DNA from: Acidobacteriaceae bacterium
GTDB lineage: Bacteria; Acidobacteriota; Terriglobia; Terriglobales; Acidobacteriaceae
Assembly: GCA_003165005.1 (NCBI GenBank)
Contig: PLSB01000046.1
Location: forward strand, 134-37,824
DNA length: 37,691 bases
Reading direction: 5' to 3'
Of this stretch, positions 37,343 to 37,691 are shown in pieces. Positions within the stretch are counted from its first letter, which is position 1, and every line of letters starts with the position of its first letter. Made by a program: the position numbers and the translations under genes. The notes beneath the pieces are model-generated. The model did no database searches. It was not told the origin of the DNA and saw only the letters and a list, made by a program, of their open reading frames with translations.

Positions 37343-37486
37343 GCGAACTCGTGAACCTGTGCGCCAGCGCATAAAGCCACCCAAGCGATATGCCGCGCGA
37401 ACTCGCCAACCTGTGCGCCAGCGCGTGAAGCCACCCAAGCGATATGCCGGGCGAACTCGCCAACCCGCGACGTCGCGAAGCGACGC
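37343..37486. repeat. 54-bp tandem repeat, about 2.6 copies
   Basis: gcgaactcg(tg/cc)aacctgtgcgccagcgc(at/gt)(a/g)aagccacccaagcgatatgccg... starting at 37343, 37397 and 37451 (exact 54-bp spacing); the third copy is partial. Confidence 0.9.
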
Positions 37487-37534
37487 CAACCTGCGAAAAC
37501 GCCAACAGCCTTTTTCATCCACCGCGGGTCGATA

Positions 37535-37642
37535 GCATTTTCGGAAATGGTGTAGGCCGGAGCCGCAGCTGCTGAGTGGATTTTTCCTCAAGAAAAATCC
37601 ACAACCACGGCTCTCAAGAGTTCACAGTATTTCCGAAAATGC
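37535..37642. repeat. Nested inverted-repeat element (MITE/REPIN-like)
   Basis: Terminal perfect 14-bp inverted repeats GCATTTTCGGAAAT (37535-37548) / ATTTCCGAAAATGC (37629-37642) enclosing the perfect stem GTGGATTTTTC-ctcaa-GAAAAATCCAC (37576-37602). Confidence 0.8.
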
Positions 37643-37691
37643 CGTAGAGCGCTGGTACGGGGCTGACCCAGGGCAAACGCACCATAGCGGC

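Noticed and set aside
37343-37486. Possible CRISPR array
   Set aside because: The 54-bp units are directly abutting tandem copies with no unique spacers, and no cas genes are present.

Overview
This is a GC-rich chromosomal window that looks like Acidobacteriota (Terriglobia-like). That lineage call is an inference from an Oar-like TonB receptor next to a VWFA-related Acidobacterial-domain protein, plus general gene content. I support about 29 genes: 5'-partial guaA, a YefM/YoeB toxin-antitoxin pair, two rhomboid proteases, an XRE regulator, an Oar-like receptor, a VWFA protein, a TPR protein, trmD, a large secreted Cys-repeat protein, HdeD, cupin, aldo/keto reductase, a DUF2157/GDYXXLXY-like pair, a LysR regulator, a Sel1 protein, a LytS/LytTR two-component system, GT2, an FkbM methyltransferase, rimM, a KH-domain protein, rpsP, an esterase, a PEP-CTERM protein, a flavodoxin-like reductase, a DUF4139 protein, an ATP-grasp-like protein, riboflavin synthase, a CcdC-like protein and a BI-1-like protein. 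The most interesting signal is a set of dispersed palindromic and short-period repeats that occur both between genes and, in frame, inside two conserved translation genes. trmD carries a palindrome whose sister copies lie upstream of the flavodoxin-like gene. rimM carries a different palindrome plus a hexanucleotide array, and both also have intergenic counterparts in this window. A second signal is a GT2/FkbM segment bounded by two direct copies of the rimM 3' end (one a truncated pseudogene), next to a frameshifted trpF-like relic. Degenerate 'TCAGG/TTTCAG', 'GGGACCAA' and 'CACACT' arrays start within a few to about 20 nt after several stop codons. No search was run; all family calls are from recognition of the translated sequence.
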